DNA of 64,000 bases, taken from contig JAFWQQ010000017.1 of the NCBI GenBank assembly GCA_017545165.1, forward strand, positions 1 through 64,000. Reading direction: 5' to 3'. The DNA is from Oscillospiraceae bacterium (GTDB taxonomy: Bacteria; Bacillota; Clostridia; Oscillospirales; Oscillospiraceae). A model generated the notes under the pieces. The model saw only the letters and a program-made list of their open reading frames with translations, was not told where the DNA came from and ran no database searches. A program made the translations under genes and the position numbers. Shown here piece by piece: positions 6,867 through 16,358 of the stretch (positions within the stretch are counted from its first letter, which is position 1; the number at the start of each line of letters is the position of its first letter).

Positions 6867-8255
6867 ATGGGGAAGTTTCGGGATCTGTTCAAGCCCAGAG
6901 ACATGAGCCAGGGAGAACCCTGGAGACGGATTGCTGAATTCGCTTTTCCGCTGCTGATAGGGAATTTTGCTCAGCAGCTTTATAATACTGTGGACGCGGT
7001 GGTCGTCGGCAACAGCAAGTGGGGCTATACCGCCCTTGCCTCTGTTGGGAACGCTTCACCAGTGCTGAACCTTCTGCTGGCGCTTTTCGTTGGAATCTCC
7101 ACCGGCGCGGGGATCCTGGTGGCTCAGCACTTTGGTGCGCGGAATAGCGAAGCTCTTTCCAGGACTATCGGCAACTGCATTACGATGACAACGATTGTTA
7201 CCCTGGCGATCATGCTCATCGGCCCGCTGATCACAGGGCCGTTGCTCAGAGCGGTGGGGACGCTGCCCAGCATGTACGATGGCTGCAGGAACTATCTGAA
7301 TATCTTTTTCATCGGGATCGCAGGATTCTTTTTCTACAACATCTTCGCCGGCATTCTGCGCGGTCTGGGGGATTCCTTCTCTGCTCTGCTGTATCTGATG
7401 ATCACCGCCAGCCTGAATATCGTACTGGATCTTGCGCTGGTAGACAGCATGGGCGTGGCAGGTGTGGCCCTGGCTACGGTGATTGCCCAGATGATTTCCG
7501 CAGTTCTCTGCCTGCGCAAGATCCTCTCCCTAAAGCAGGTATTCCAGCTGCACAGGAGCGACCTGCGCCCCATGAAGATTCATATCAGCCGTATCATCAG
7601 TCTTGGTATCCCATCTGGCCTTACTCAGGCGATCTTTTCCTGTGCCATGATGGTCGTGCAGCGCCTCATCAACAGTTTCGAGGATGAGATGTTTGTTGCC
7701 TGCAACGTGATGGTCATGCGGGTAGACGGCTATGCCATGCTGCCAAATTTCAGCTTCGGACAAGCCATGAGCACCTTTGCCGGGCAAAATATTGGCGCCC
7801 GTCGTCTGGACCGATTGAAGGATGGAACGAAACAGGGGCTTTTCCTGTCTGTTGGAACTTCCCTCGTCCTCACCCCTGCGGTCCTGTTAGCCGGCCCCTT
7901 CCTTATGCGGCTTTTTACGCCGGAGCAGGATTTGATCCAGCTCTCCATGCAGATGATGTATATTCTGGCCGCTGGATATATCGCCATGTCCGTCACCCAG
8001 GTGCTCCAGGGTGTGATGCGGGGAGCGGGGGACACCGTGACGCCTATGTGGATCGGACTCTGTACGGCTGTAGTGCTTCGGCTCCCTCTGGCCTATTTGC
8101 TGGTGGATGCTGCGCAAAAAGCGGGGGCGACGAAACTTACTCAGGAAAAAATGGTGTTTCTGTCTCTGTTGGCAAACTGGCTGCTGGGTATGCTCATCAC
8201 GATCCTGCTTTTCAAGCTGGGCAAATGGAAGCGTAAGATCCCCAAAGACTTGTGA
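6867..8255 (+). CDS. MATE family efflux transporter
   Basis: This 462-aa membrane protein has 12 predicted hydrophobic segments in two homologous halves. The signature near the N-terminus, FAFPLLIGNFAQQLYNTVDA followed by a VGN motif, is typical of Gram-positive MATE proteins. Members export cationic drugs or metabolites using Na+ or H+ gradients; the substrate here is unknown. AAAGGA lies 12 nt before ATG, a rather long spacing, but no better start exists. It is monocistronic, between the cotJ operon and tRNA-Leu. Confidence 0.92.
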   Translation: MGKFRDLFKPRDMSQGEPWRRIAEFAFPLLIGNFAQQLYNTVDAVVVGNSKWGYTALASVGNASPVLNLLLALFVGISTGAGILVAQHFGARNSEALSRTIGNCITMTTIVTLAIMLIGPLITGPLLRAVGTLPSMYDGCRNYLNIFFIGIAGFFFYNIFAGILRGLGDSFSALLYLMITASLNIVLDLALVDSMGVAGVALATVIAQMISAVLCLRKILSLKQVFQLHRSDLRPMKIHISRIISLGIPSGLTQAIFSCAMMVVQRLINSFEDEMFVACNVMVMRVDGYAMLPNFSFGQAMSTFAGQNIGARRLDRLKDGTKQGLFLSVGTSLVLTPAVLLAGPFLMRLFTPEQDLIQLSMQMMYILAAGYIAMSVTQVLQGVMRGAGDTVTPMWIGLCTAVVLRLPLAYLLVDAAQKAGATKLTQEKMVFLSLLANWLLGMLITILLFKLGKWKRKIPKDL

Positions 8256-8273
8256 TAAGTTCGCTTTTAGGTC

Positions 8274-8302
8274 TTGAATTTTCGTAGAATTTGTTATATA
8301 AT
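8274..8302 (+). promoter_or_regulatory. Sigma-A promoter of tRNA-Leu
   Basis: TTGAAT (8274-8279), an exact 17-bp spacer and TATAAT (8297-8302), 12 bp before the mature tRNA 5' end. Confidence 0.75.
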
Positions 8303-8313
8303 CCACCTCGCAT

Positions 8314-8399
8314 GCCGGTGTGTTGGAATGGTAGACGAGGCGGACTCAAAATCCGTTGCCAGCGATGGCGTGAGGGTTCGAGTCCCTCCACCGGCACCA
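8314..8399 (+). tRNA. tRNA-Leu (anticodon CAA)
   Basis: An 86-nt class II tRNA with encoded CCA. The acceptor stem GCCGGTG (8314-8320) pairs with CACCGGC (8389-8395); the anticodon stem 8340-8344 pairs with 8352-8356, and CAA is at 8347-8349. A long variable arm and the GGTTCGAGTCC T-arm are present. It reads the UUG codon. Confidence 0.97.
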
Positions 8400-8427
8400 A
8401 AAATGTCGCTGACGCGGCTAAGATAAG

Positions 8428-8520
8428 AGATAATGGAGAATAGAGAATAACGAATAGTTATGCAGAGCTATTTCGCTGCGCTTTTATACTATTCACTATT
8501 CTCTATTATCTTTTTTGTTT
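8428..8520 (+). repeat. Long inverted repeat with T-tract behind tRNA-Leu
   Basis: The arms 8428-8443 and 8496-8511 match at 15 of 16 positions, with an inner match 8452-8458 to 8488-8494, and TTTTTTGTTTTTT follows. It can act as the tRNA terminator, but its length and A/T-rich arms resemble a small dispersed repeat. Confidence 0.6.
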
Positions 8521-8643
8521 TTTAAGGAAGTATCTTCTTAAAGGATACCCCCAGAATGGTGGGGGAAGGCAGGCACTTGGACAAGGCTTTTCATTTCTCT
8601 GCAGGAATCGTTGTGCTCAAAAAGGAGAAGAGAGAAAATTGTT

Positions 8644-9507
8644 ATGGAGTTCAGGCAGTATCAAAACGAAGATTACGAAGCGGTCTGCGATTTCCTGATC
8701 GCTCTGAATGAAAAGGATCGGATGCATATCAACTGGAACTGGGCACGATTTGAATGGATGGCCGAGCACCCGGAATTTGACAAGAACGCTATCAATTCTA
8801 TCGGACTTTGGTTGGACCAGGGACATGTTGTGGGCGCCGCGATTTATGACATGTATTTCGGTGAGGCCTTCTGCGGTGTGTTGCCGGAATACTTTGAACT
8901 CTTTCCACAGCTGCTGGACTACGCTTGGCAGATGCTTCGAGACGAAAACGGGCTGGGAATCGCAATATGTACGGAGAATCAAAGGGAGATCCAGGCAGCG
9001 GAAGAAGCTGGCTTTTACCCGGCGGAGCAGTGGGAGACAGTCATGTGCGTGGACTTGGAAGGCTGCCTGGACGCAAGCCTGCCGGAAGGATATCACCTTG
9101 CTCAGTTGGACCCTGGGGATGACCTGGAGGCTTTCCAATGGCTCTTATGGCAAGGCTTTGACCACGGCGAGGACCGGAGTGAGTTTGAGAAGCACGAGCC
9201 TTTTGAAGGGCGTCGGCGCATGCACTTTGATCCTTCGCTAAGCGTGAGCGCTGTGAACGTGGCGGGGGAAGCGCAGGCATACTGCTGCATGTGGTATATG
9301 AAAAAGACCGATTATGCCTATGTAGAACCCGTGTGCACTGTCCCGGCAGCACGAGGAAAGGGGCTTGCAAGCGCTCTGGTAATGGAAGCGCTGCACAGAG
9401 TGAAGGCATACGGCGCGAAATATGCCTATGTAATCTCGGATATGGAGTTTTACCGAAAGCTGGGTTTTGAAAAAGAGTTGAAATATCGCTTTTTCTGGAA
9501 AAAATGA
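8644..9507 (+). CDS. GNAT family N-acetyltransferase
   Basis: This 287-aa protein has the length of two GNAT folds. The C-terminal fold (about residues 140-287) has the acetyl-CoA motif A (VPAARGKGLASALV) and the late FYRKLGFEK motif. The N-terminal half (MEFRQYQNEDYEAVCDF) resembles a second, degenerate GNAT domain. The ATG at 8644 fits the usual GNAT N-terminus; a TTG at 8611 would add 11 basic residues and cannot be excluded. The acceptor substrate is unknown. The gene stands alone. Confidence 0.85.
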   Translation: MEFRQYQNEDYEAVCDFLIALNEKDRMHINWNWARFEWMAEHPEFDKNAINSIGLWLDQGHVVGAAIYDMYFGEAFCGVLPEYFELFPQLLDYAWQMLRDENGLGIAICTENQREIQAAEEAGFYPAEQWETVMCVDLEGCLDASLPEGYHLAQLDPGDDLEAFQWLLWQGFDHGEDRSEFEKHEPFEGRRRMHFDPSLSVSAVNVAGEAQAYCCMWYMKKTDYAYVEPVCTVPAARGKGLASALVMEALHRVKAYGAKYAYVISDMEFYRKLGFEKELKYRFFWKK

Positions 9508-9755
9508 GATGATTTTTGTATTGCTCAACACTGATTTGTTATGATTGTTACGGTTTTTAGATTCTTCTTTAACAAAGATTTTACAGCTTATTCATCATGA
9601 ATTCAGCATTTTTCGACGTCTTTATGCTATTATAATAGTACCTGAGAGGGTTGACAAAACAAAAGCCTGGTGATACGAATCGCCGATGCCGCGGCCTCGC
9701 CGCGGATAAGCCTACGGCCTTTTCGTATCCTTGAAAGCCAGAAAATCTCTTCTTC

Positions 9756-9790
9756 CTTTGGCGTGGTCCAAATGGCGGACCACGCCAAAG
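9756..9790. repeat. Perfect 14-bp hairpin
   Basis: CTTTGGCGTGGTCC (9756-9769), a 7-nt loop, then its exact complement (9777-9790). No T-tract follows, so it is not a typical terminator; more likely part of a repeat element. Confidence 0.6.
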
Positions 9791-9842
9791 ACCATCGCAT
9801 TTAGATTGCGCAAAATTTAATAGCCGAAAATCAAATTGACGC

Positions 9843-9871
9843 TTGAAATTCGGTTCGATGCGTGATATGAT
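9843..9871 (+). promoter_or_regulatory. Candidate promoter of the thioredoxin operon
   Basis: TTGAAA (9843-9848), 17 bp, TATGAT (9866-9871). It would give a leader of about 170 nt. Confidence 0.4.
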
Positions 9872-10045
9872 ACTCTCGAAAAGGGGAAAATAGGGATAAT
9901 CGACTGCAGGCAGCGCTTCCTTATGGTTCAGAGAATCATTTGTCTGTTTCCGCTTTTTTCCGGAAAGCACATGCGTAAATGCTTTTCCCATAGATCTGTT
10001 TGAAGCTGTCCGGTCAGTTGAAAAGAATCAGGAAGTGAGGTGCGT

Positions 10046-10681
10046 ATGAAAAGCAATCTGATAACCATAATATTATTGATCTGTTCTCTTTTGATGATGC
10101 TCGGCAGCGCTGTTCTGTATAATACGCTGACCGATCCGGGAGCTGCTTTGCCTGAGACTGTCACGGAAAACACTACCAACGGAGATGGCAGCGGTGTAAT
10201 TGTTACACCAGATGAGCAGGGAGGCAGCTCGGACGCTGAGATCGTGGATTACAGCGCCTATCCCGCTGCAACAGACTTTGTGTTCACAGATCAGAACGGG
10301 AATACCTTGAGGCTTTCCGGCTTCTATGGAAAACCAACCGTTATCAACTTTTTTGCGACCTGGTGCCCGCCCTGCCAGGCAGAGCTGCCGTATTTCAACA
10401 AGGCTTACCTGAACTATGGCGATCGGATCAATTTTCTGGTTATCGACCTGATTGATGATTCCGGCGAGTCTGTCGAGAACGGGCTTTCATTCGTCAGTGC
10501 CAATGGCTACAGCTTCCCGCTGTATTTTGATTCGTTTGACGAAGGATACGGTGCTTACGGCAGCGGTTATATCCCTGTGACCGTCCTCATCAGCGCTGAC
10601 GGACATCTGATCGACTCCCACGTCGGCGGAATGAGCGAGACGGAAGTACAGGCGATCATGGATACTTTACTAAACGGATAA
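10046..10681 (+). CDS. Membrane-anchored TlpA/ResA-like thiol-disulfide oxidoreductase
   Basis: This 211-aa protein has an N-terminal membrane anchor or signal segment (about residues 5-26) and a Ser/Gly/Asp-rich linker (to about residue 70). A thioredoxin fold follows with the active site FATWCPPCQAELPYF, where the CPPC motif is typical of TlpA/ResA. A cis-Pro loop is visible as GYIPVTVLI. It should act outside the membrane, reducing or exchanging disulfides. It is followed after 21 nt by trxA, which could supply the cytosolic side. The ATG at 10046 has GAGGT 4 nt upstream; a GTG at 10040 is an alternative. Confidence 0.88.
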   Translation: MKSNLITIILLICSLLMMLGSAVLYNTLTDPGAALPETVTENTTNGDGSGVIVTPDEQGGSSDAEIVDYSAYPAATDFVFTDQNGNTLRLSGFYGKPTVINFFATWCPPCQAELPYFNKAYLNYGDRINFLVIDLIDDSGESVENGLSFVSANGYSFPLYFDSFDEGYGAYGSGYIPVTVLISADGHLIDSHVGGMSETEVQAIMDTLLNG

Positions 10682-10702
10682 GACTATGAGAGGAGAATCG
10701 TT

Positions 10703-11014
10703 ATGGCTGAGATCATTTTGACAACTGCGAATTTTGAAGAGGAAGTCCTCCGTTCGGATAAGCCCGTTCTGGTGGATTTCTGGGCGACCTGGTGCGGCCC
10801 CTGCCGGATGCTGGCTCCCGTGATCGCGCAGATCGCGGAGGAGCAGGATGGCGTCGTCAAGGTCGGTAAGGTGGATGTGGACGAGCAGCCAGAGCTGGCC
10901 TATCGCTACGGCATTTCCAGTATTCCTACGCTGAAGGTCTTCAAAAACGGTCAGCTGATCAAATCGTCTGTCGGTGTTGTCCCCAAAGCGATGATCGAAG
11001 AGATGCTTCGCTGA
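10703..11014 (+). CDS. trxA: Thioredoxin
   Basis: A 103-aa standard thioredoxin with the active site [11 protein letters not shown] (about residues 25-35) and the cis-proline loop SIPTLKVF (about residue 73). It reduces cytosolic protein disulfides. The start has GAGGAG 9 nt upstream. It forms an operon with the TlpA-like gene and ends in a strong bidirectional terminator. No thioredoxin reductase is in the window. Confidence 0.96.
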   Translation: MAEIILTTANFEEEVLRSDKPVLVDFWATWCGPCRMLAPVIAQIAEEQDGVVKVGKVDVDEQPELAYRYGISSIPTLKVFKNGQLIKSSVGVVPKAMIEEMLR

Positions 11015-11026
11015 AGCATGAGCATG

Positions 11027-11067
11027 AAAAAACTACCACGGTTTATTTGGAACCGTGGTAGTTTTTT
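11027..11067. terminator. Bidirectional terminator between trxA and the PIG-L gene
   Basis: A 17-bp stem (AACTACCACGGTT core) flanked by A6 and T6, so it works on both strands for the convergent genes. It overlaps the last bases of the PIG-L gene. Confidence 0.92.
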
Positions 11068-11839
11068 ATATTCCAGCCTCCGGGAGACAGTGCATCTGCG
11101 TTTGTCCCAGAACGCGAAAGCCTTCGGCGGTAAGGGAGAGGCTGCGAAGCCCGAAATCTGCAGCGCGAAGTCGAAGATAGAGACGGATGGCCTTTTCTTC
11201 CGGACAACCTGACGGAAACTGGGAGAGATGGCACCGGAATATTGCGTCCAGCTGTTTTTCCAGAAAGCCGCCGGTTCTAACATAACGATTGGCCTTGGAA
11301 GTAAAATAGTAAGCCAGAGCCTGAACCGGTGCTGACTGGGAGCCATGGGCCGCCATAAGCTCCGGATAAGGGGCGAAGCAGGCAAGTTCCCGGGCTATTT
11401 CTCCTACATTGCGGTGATCCCGGTGGCATTCGCTTTTCACATCCGGGTCCGGGGCGAAAATCACGTCCGGACGGAAATCGCCGACGACCTGCGCCGCAGC
11501 GCGAAAAAGCTCGTCCTTGGCGTAGAGCCCGCCGTCCGAAAAATCGAGAAAGCGCAGATCCTTCACACCCAGCCATGCGGCGGAGCGCTGGGCCTCTTCC
11601 CGCCGCATGGAGATCAGCTTCTCCGGCGTGGTTCCCTTCGGCGCGTTCGTCAGACCAAAACGTCCATCCGTGCAGATGAGAAAGCAGACGTCCTTTCCCA
11701 GGCTGCAAAGCTTGGCTGCCGTGGCCCCGGCCCCGATCTCGATATCGTCCGGGTGTGGTCCCAGGAAAAGATAGCGCTGATAGTCTTCAATATGAGGAAT
11801 GGGAGCGGCAAAACGAAGAACGAGGGTAGTGAGATTCAT
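11066..11839 (-). CDS. PIG-L/LmbE family N-acetylglucosaminyl deacetylase
   Basis: This 257-aa zinc-dependent deacetylase has the N-terminal metal motif PHPDDIEIG (residues about 28-36) and the second metal-binding segment HRDHRNVG (about residue 139). The family removes acetyl groups from GlcNAc-type sugars. Its start overlaps the stop of the upstream sugar symporter by 4 nt, so the two are translationally coupled; a job in using an imported N-acetylated sugar conjugate is inferred. The length is normal and the motifs are complete. Confidence 0.88.
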   Translation of the reverse strand: MNLTTLVLRFAAPIPHIEDYQRYLFLGPHPDDIEIGAGATAAKLCSLGKDVCFLICTDGRFGLTNAPKGTTPEKLISMRREEAQRSAAWLGVKDLRFLDFSDGGLYAKDELFRAAAQVVGDFRPDVIFAPDPDVKSECHRDHRNVGEIARELACFAPYPELMAAHGSQSAPVQALAYYFTSKANRYVRTGGFLEKQLDAIFRCHLSQFPSGCPEEKAIRLYLRLRAADFGLRSLSLTAEGFRVLGQTQMHCLPEAGI

Positions 11840-13380
11840 TGTGCTTCAACCTTGTCCTTCCTGGCTTCCAGTTCCCGGCAGATGCGCTCATACTCCGGTT
11901 CATCCAGTGTGTAGTGCTTCTTGTACAGCAGGAAAGAGATGAACATCAACAGGCAGGGGACCAGCGTCATGACCAGAAGGAGAGCGCGAGACTGCCAGTG
12001 CTGCACATCCTGCAGCAGCGTGCTGATGGCGGCTTCCTTTTCGGCCACGATTTGGTTTCCAAGCTCCTCTGCCTGGGGAGAGATCTCGATGAGCTTCTGG
12101 TTGGCAATTTGCTCCTGCTCCGCAATGCCGTTTGTATAATTGAGCAGATGGAAGGCGATATAGGTTAGATTTGCAACCGCGATGGTAATGGCCGAGGCCA
12201 TTTTTGTCAGGAAGGGCCGCAGAGAGGAGATAATCCCCTCATCGCGGATGCCGAACTTCTCTTCATTATATTCTACCGTGTTCATGATGGAAATCATCAT
12301 GATGAGATAGAAGCCGTACTGTCCGAAGTTCGCCAGCATGTAGCCCAATGTAATGCAAATGAATTTGAGATCCAGTCCCAGCAGGGTCACGGCGCCTGTT
12401 TTCAGGACCAGTGCCGGCAGAAGCATGACAGTATAGCCGATCACAGCGATCAGCATGAGCTGATTCATCAGCTGCTTCCGGCGGAGTTTGCGAGAAATTG
12501 CAGGGTAAAAAATCATCAGCAGGGCAGTGACGGCCATCCCGACCGTGTTGAAAATCGTGTAAAGGCCACCGTTGTAGCCAAATTCAAAATAGATGTATGT
12601 TGCGCCCATGCCCGCGAGCACGATCCCGTTGCCGACCTCCTGGATCAGGAAGATCAGGGAGATCCAAAGAAGCTGGTCGTTGCGCGTGATGGTCGTCCAG
12701 ATTTTCTTAAAGCTTACGGCGGGGACCTGATCCTTGTTGTAATCCCGCTGGTCCCGGACGCCGAATACGGTAAAGGCAAGGAACGCTGGGGCAAGAATGG
12801 CAATAATCAGTGCAATGACGCCGTAGGCATGAACGGCGTTGCCGCCGATGGTGAGCTTGCCGGCGGTCAGCATGGGGATCAGAGAACCGGCGATGGTGCC
12901 GCCGATGCCGGCGCAAAGCGTTGCCAGGGAGGTGAAACGGTTGCGGGTGTCCGCATCGGAGCTAAGAGCAGGAACCATACCCCAATAGGCAATATCGTGC
13001 ATGGTATAGGTGATGCTGTAGGCAAAATAGATCAAACCGAAGAAAATCACAAAGCTCCATCCTTGAAGCTTCACGTTGAACGCCAGATAGATGACAAGAG
13101 AGGTCGTCAGGATGCCAATGACCTGCCATGGCTTGAACTTGCCCCAGCGGCTGCGGGTGCGCTCGATGATGTTGCCCATAATCGGATCGTTCAGCGCGTC
13201 AAAGATTCTGGCGCAGACCATGATCGCGCCGATTGCGGTGAGCTGGGCCGGGGTGAGCTTATGCGTAAACAGCACGAAGGAATACAGGTAGGTGGTGACG
13301 AGATTATAAACCATGTCCCGCCCGATGGTTCCGAGGGGGAAAAACCACAGATTTCTCCTGGTAACGGCGTCTTCTTTCAT
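11836..13380 (-). CDS. MFS sugar transporter, GPH (glycoside-pentoside-hexuronide) family
   Basis: This 514-aa protein has about 12 membrane segments. The N-terminal region contains the MelB-type motif ARIFDALNDPIMG (about residue 60), with the cation-binding Asp residues, followed by RWGKFKPW in the first cytosolic loop. Members import glycosides with Na+ or H+. GGAGATG lies upstream of the ATG. It is coupled to the PIG-L deacetylase. A charged, coiled segment near residues 415-450 between late helices is unusual in length. Confidence 0.9.
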   Translation of the reverse strand: MKEDAVTRRNLWFFPLGTIGRDMVYNLVTTYLYSFVLFTHKLTPAQLTAIGAIMVCARIFDALNDPIMGNIIERTRSRWGKFKPWQVIGILTTSLVIYLAFNVKLQGWSFVIFFGLIYFAYSITYTMHDIAYWGMVPALSSDADTRNRFTSLATLCAGIGGTIAGSLIPMLTAGKLTIGGNAVHAYGVIALIIAILAPAFLAFTVFGVRDQRDYNKDQVPAVSFKKIWTTITRNDQLLWISLIFLIQEVGNGIVLAGMGATYIYFEFGYNGGLYTIFNTVGMAVTALLMIFYPAISRKLRRKQLMNQLMLIAVIGYTVMLLPALVLKTGAVTLLGLDLKFICITLGYMLANFGQYGFYLIMMISIMNTVEYNEEKFGIRDEGIISSLRPFLTKMASAITIAVANLTYIAFHLLNYTNGIAEQEQIANQKLIEISPQAEELGNQIVAEKEAAISTLLQDVQHWQSRALLLVMTLVPCLLMFISFLLYKKHYTLDEPEYERICRELEARKDKVEAQ

Positions 13381-13490
13381 GTAATCATCTCCTTGAAGAT
13401 TATATTAGCACCACTTTGCTCCCCAGGCAAGCGGAAAGGCGAAAACAGCCTCGTACTTTTGTGGGATACAGCAGGAGCAGCTGGAACGGC

Positions 13491-13544
13491 GCAGATTATT
13501 TTGGGTAATCTGCTCTCTTGACGCGAGATACGTGTGGGTATAAA
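13491..13544 (+). promoter_or_regulatory. glnN promoter region with adjacent palindrome
   Basis: A perfect 8-bp inverted repeat (GCAGATTA/TAATCTGC, 13491-13498 and 13506-13513) lies 4 bp before TTGACG (13518-13523); TATAAA follows at 13539-13544 after a short 15-bp spacer. The palindrome beside the -35 box could be an operator for nitrogen control. The regulator is unknown. Confidence 0.4.
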
Positions 13545-13600
13545 CTTTGTCATGGCAAAGCGTTGGCTTTGTACTTTTATTTTGAAAAGAGGTTGGACCG

Positions 13601-15691
13601 ATGAATCCGATTCCCGAAACATTTGGCTCTATGGTTTTTAACGACTCTGTCATGCGGCAGCGGCTGCCGAAGGACGTGTTTCAGCAGGTCCAGCTTTCCA
13701 TGACCGAGGGAAAGCGCCTGGACAGCGCGGCCGCCACCGTTGTGGCCAACGCCATGAAGGACTGGGCCATCGAAAAGGGAGCGACCCACTATTCCCACTG
13801 GTTCCAGCCCATGACGGGCATCACCGCCGAGAAGCACGAGAGCTTTCTCTCTCCCGTGGGCGGCGGCCGGGTCATTATGGAGTTCTCCGGCAAGGAACTG
13901 ATCCAGGGTGAACCTGACGCCTCCAGCTTCCCCTCCGGCGGTTTGCGCGCCACTTTTGAGGCCCGGGGCTATACTGCCTGGGACCCCACCTCCTACGCCT
14001 TTATCAAAGACGGCATTCTTTGCATTCCAACGGCCTTTTGCTCCTACGGCGGGGAAGCGCTTGACAAAAAAACGCCTCTGCTGCGTTCCATGGAAGCCAT
14101 CAACCGCCAGGGATTGCGGATCGTGCGGTTGTTTGGAAATACCCGCGTCACTTCCATCAGGACCACGGTGGGACCGGAGCAGGAGTATTTTCTGATCGAC
14201 CGGGAGGTCTATGAGAAGCGCAAGGACCTGATCTATACCGGCCGCACCCTCTTCGGAGCCAGGCCTCCCAAGGGTCAGGAGCTGGACGACCACTATTTCG
14301 GCGCCATCAAACCTCGAGTCGCCGCCTTCATGAAGGAACTGAACGAAGAGCTCTGGAAGCTCGGCGTTATGGCCAAGACTGAACACAACGAGGTGGCTCC
14401 CGGACAGCACGAGCTGGCCCCGATCTTCACCACCACCAACATCGCCGCCGACCATAACCAGCTCACCATGGAGCTTATGCGGAAGATCGCCCGGAAGCAT
14501 GACATGGTCTGCCTGCTGCACGAGAAGCCCTTTGCCGGCCTGAACGGCAGCGGCAAGCACAACAACTGGTCCATCTGCACCAACGAGGGCGTGAATCTGC
14601 TGGAGCCGGGGGAGACGCCCTATGAGAACGCCCAGTTCCTGCTCTTCCTGTGCGCCGTGATCCAGGCTGTGGACGATTATCAGGATATGCTTCGTATTTC
14701 GGTCGCCTCCGCGGCCAACGATCACCGCTTGGGGGCCAACGAGGCGCCTCCTGCCGTCGTATCCATGTTCCTGGGAGCGGAGCTGGAGAGCATCCTGAAC
14801 GCCATCGAAAACGAGGAGCCCTACGGCAGCGTCAAAAAAGAGCTCATCAAGGTCGGCGTCCATGTGCTGCCGAAATTCCCCAAGGATACCACCGACCGGA
14901 ACCGCACCTCTCCCTTTGCTTTCACCGGCAACAAGTTTGAGTTTCGTATGCCCGGCTCCTCCGCGTCCATTTCCGGCGTCAACGTGGTGCTGAATACCGC
15001 TGTAGCCGAGTCTCTCCGCCAGTATGCTGACACCCTGGAGAATGCGAACGACTTTGAATCGGCGCTGCATGATCTGATCCGTGACGTGATCCGAAGCCAT
15101 AAGCGCATCGTCTTCAACGGCAACGGCTATGACGAGGCCTGGATCAAGGAGGCCGAGGGCAGGGGACTGCTGAATCTGCGCAGCACCCCGGACTGTGTGC
15201 CCTATTATCTGGCGCAGAAGAATATCGACCTCTTTACGCGGCACCGCGTCTATTCCGAGACCGAGATCCGCGCCCGCTATCAGATCAAGCTGGACAGCTA
15301 CTGCAAGGTCCTGCATATGGAGGCTCAGACCCTGCTGGAGATGAGCCGGAAGGAGATCCTGCCCGCCGTCTCCGCCTATGCACGGGATCTGGCGGATGCC
15401 GCGCTGACACGGCGAGACTTTTCTTCCCGCGCCGCCTGCCGCTTCGAGACGGAGTTGGGAGAGAAGCTGGGTGGACTGGTGGATTCAGCCTATGAAAAGA
15501 TCCTCTCCCTGGAGGGGGCGCTCCAGGAACTGCCGAAGGAAGACAGTCTGCGTCTGGCCGTCTATTACCGCGACAAGATCCTCTCCCGCATGGAAGCGCT
15601 GCGTTCCGATCTGGACGAAATGGAACTGCTGACATCTGCGGACTATTGGCCCCTTCCCACCTATGGCGAACTGCTGTTCAGCGTAAATTAA
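13601..15691 (+). CDS. glnN: Glutamine synthetase type III
   Basis: This 696-aa enzyme makes glutamine from glutamate, ammonia and ATP. Length and sequence are those of the GSIII (GlnN) type, not the 440-aa type I. Signatures include the N-terminal [12 protein letters not shown] and [20 protein letters not shown], the metal-site region [10 protein letters not shown], and the ATP-site region [22 protein letters not shown] precedes the ATG. It is monocistronic behind a promoter with a palindrome and ends at a strong hairpin. Confidence 0.97.
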   Translation: MNPIPETFGSMVFNDSVMRQRLPKDVFQQVQLSMTEGKRLDSAAATVVANAMKDWAIEKGATHYSHWFQPMTGITAEKHESFLSPVGGGRVIMEFSGKELIQGEPDASSFPSGGLRATFEARGYTAWDPTSYAFIKDGILCIPTAFCSYGGEALDKKTPLLRSMEAINRQGLRIVRLFGNTRVTSIRTTVGPEQEYFLIDREVYEKRKDLIYTGRTLFGARPPKGQELDDHYFGAIKPRVAAFMKELNEELWKLGVMAKTEHNEVAPGQHELAPIFTTTNIAADHNQLTMELMRKIARKHDMVCLLHEKPFAGLNGSGKHNNWSICTNEGVNLLEPGETPYENAQFLLFLCAVIQAVDDYQDMLRISVASAANDHRLGANEAPPAVVSMFLGAELESILNAIENEEPYGSVKKELIKVGVHVLPKFPKDTTDRNRTSPFAFTGNKFEFRMPGSSASISGVNVVLNTAVAESLRQYADTLENANDFESALHDLIRDVIRSHKRIVFNGNGYDEAWIKEAEGRGLLNLRSTPDCVPYYLAQKNIDLFTRHRVYSETEIRARYQIKLDSYCKVLHMEAQTLLEMSRKEILPAVSAYARDLADAALTRRDFSSRAACRFETELGEKLGGLVDSAYEKILSLEGALQELPKEDSLRLAVYYRDKILSRMEALRSDLDEMELLTSADYWPLPTYGELLFSVN

Positions 15692-15707
15692 TTAGTTTTA
15701 ATGGAAT

Positions 15708-15747
15708 GAGCAGCGCACGGTACCGAAAACAGTACCGTGCGCTGCTC
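15708..15747. terminator. Hairpin between convergent glnN and phosphoesterase genes
   Basis: A perfect 16-bp stem (15708-15723 with 15732-15747) around CGAAAACA. Neither side has a good T-tract, so termination may be partial or factor-aided. Confidence 0.6.
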
Positions 15748-15752
15748 GTTGG

Positions 15753-16358
15753 TTATTGCGGTGGATCCGGTATCTCCAGGATCCGATAGCCGCAGGCGTT
15801 GATGATGGTGGTCTCCCCGTAATGGAGATCTCCGTGGCTGCGCATTTTATAGCTGGGGTGAACATGGCCGTGGATCAGATAACGAGGCTGCAGCTTGTCC
15901 ATCAGCTCCAGCAAAAAGGCAAAGCCAAGATGGACGGGATCATCCAGATCGCCATAGCCTCTTGCAGGCGCATGGGTCAGGATGATGTCCACGCCCTTGG
16001 CCCGGCGGATCTTCCACCATAGCTTTCTATAGCGGCGTCGAAGCTGCTTCTCCGTGTATTGGTGCGGACCGCCGTTATAGAGGGGGCAGCCACCCAGACC
16101 CAGGATACGCAGGCCTTTCACGCACAGCAGATCCCCGTCCACGCAGTCGCAGCCCTCGGGCGGAAAGCGCTCATAACCACCGTCATGATTTCCGTGAACA
16201 TAGAGCACCGGCGCATGACCCATGGTAACCAGAAAACTCAGGTAATCCGCTTTCAAATCACCGGCCGAGAGTATCAGATCGATACCGTCCAGGCGGCCCG
16301 GACGGTAATAGTCCCAGTACAGAGGACTCTCTTCATCAGAGACCAGCAGCAATTTCAT
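15753..16358 (-). CDS. Calcineurin-like metallophosphoesterase
   Basis: This 201-aa cytosolic protein carries the metallophosphatase motif series: SAGDLKADYL, VHGNHDG (about residue 56), THAPARG (about residue 128) and HGHVHPS (about residue 163). The first motif shows SDEESP where D-x-H is usual, so one metal ligand may differ. Its start overlaps the stop of the BMP-like gene by 4 nt. The substrate is unknown; phosphodiesters are typical. Confidence 0.88.
   Translation of the reverse strand: MKLLLVSDEESPLYWDYYRPGRLDGIDLILSAGDLKADYLSFLVTMGHAPVLYVHGNHDGGYERFPPEGCDCVDGDLLCVKGLRILGLGGCPLYNGGPHQYTEKQLRRRYRKLWWKIRRAKGVDIILTHAPARGYGDLDDPVHLGFAFLLELMDKLQPRYLIHGHVHPSYKMRSHGDLHYGETTIINACGYRILEIPDPPQ

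Larger units (their letters stand above)
9508..10045. other. Gene-free stretch of 538 bp with hairpins and a possible leader
   Basis: No convincing gene. Structure seen: a composite hairpin around 9672-9729 (outer arms TGATACGA/TCGTATC, inner arms CCGCGG/CCGCGG), a perfect 14-bp hairpin at 9756-9790, and a promoter-like pair at 9843-9871 leaving a roughly 170-nt leader before the TlpA-like gene. A minus-strand ORF (9581-9991) crosses these palindromes and has no recognisable domain. Confidence 0.5.

Noticed and set aside
9581..9991. 136-aa minus ORF in the gap before the thioredoxin genes
   Set aside because: It runs through perfect palindromes and has no ribosome binding site or domain.
13390..13600. 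Riboswitch in the glnN leader
   Set aside because: Only one short hairpin is seen, and it lies upstream of the likely promoter, so it would not be in the message.
13577..15316. Very long minus-strand ORF opposite glnN
   Set aside because: Shadow of the GSIII gene, caused by codon bias; low complexity composition and no start site.
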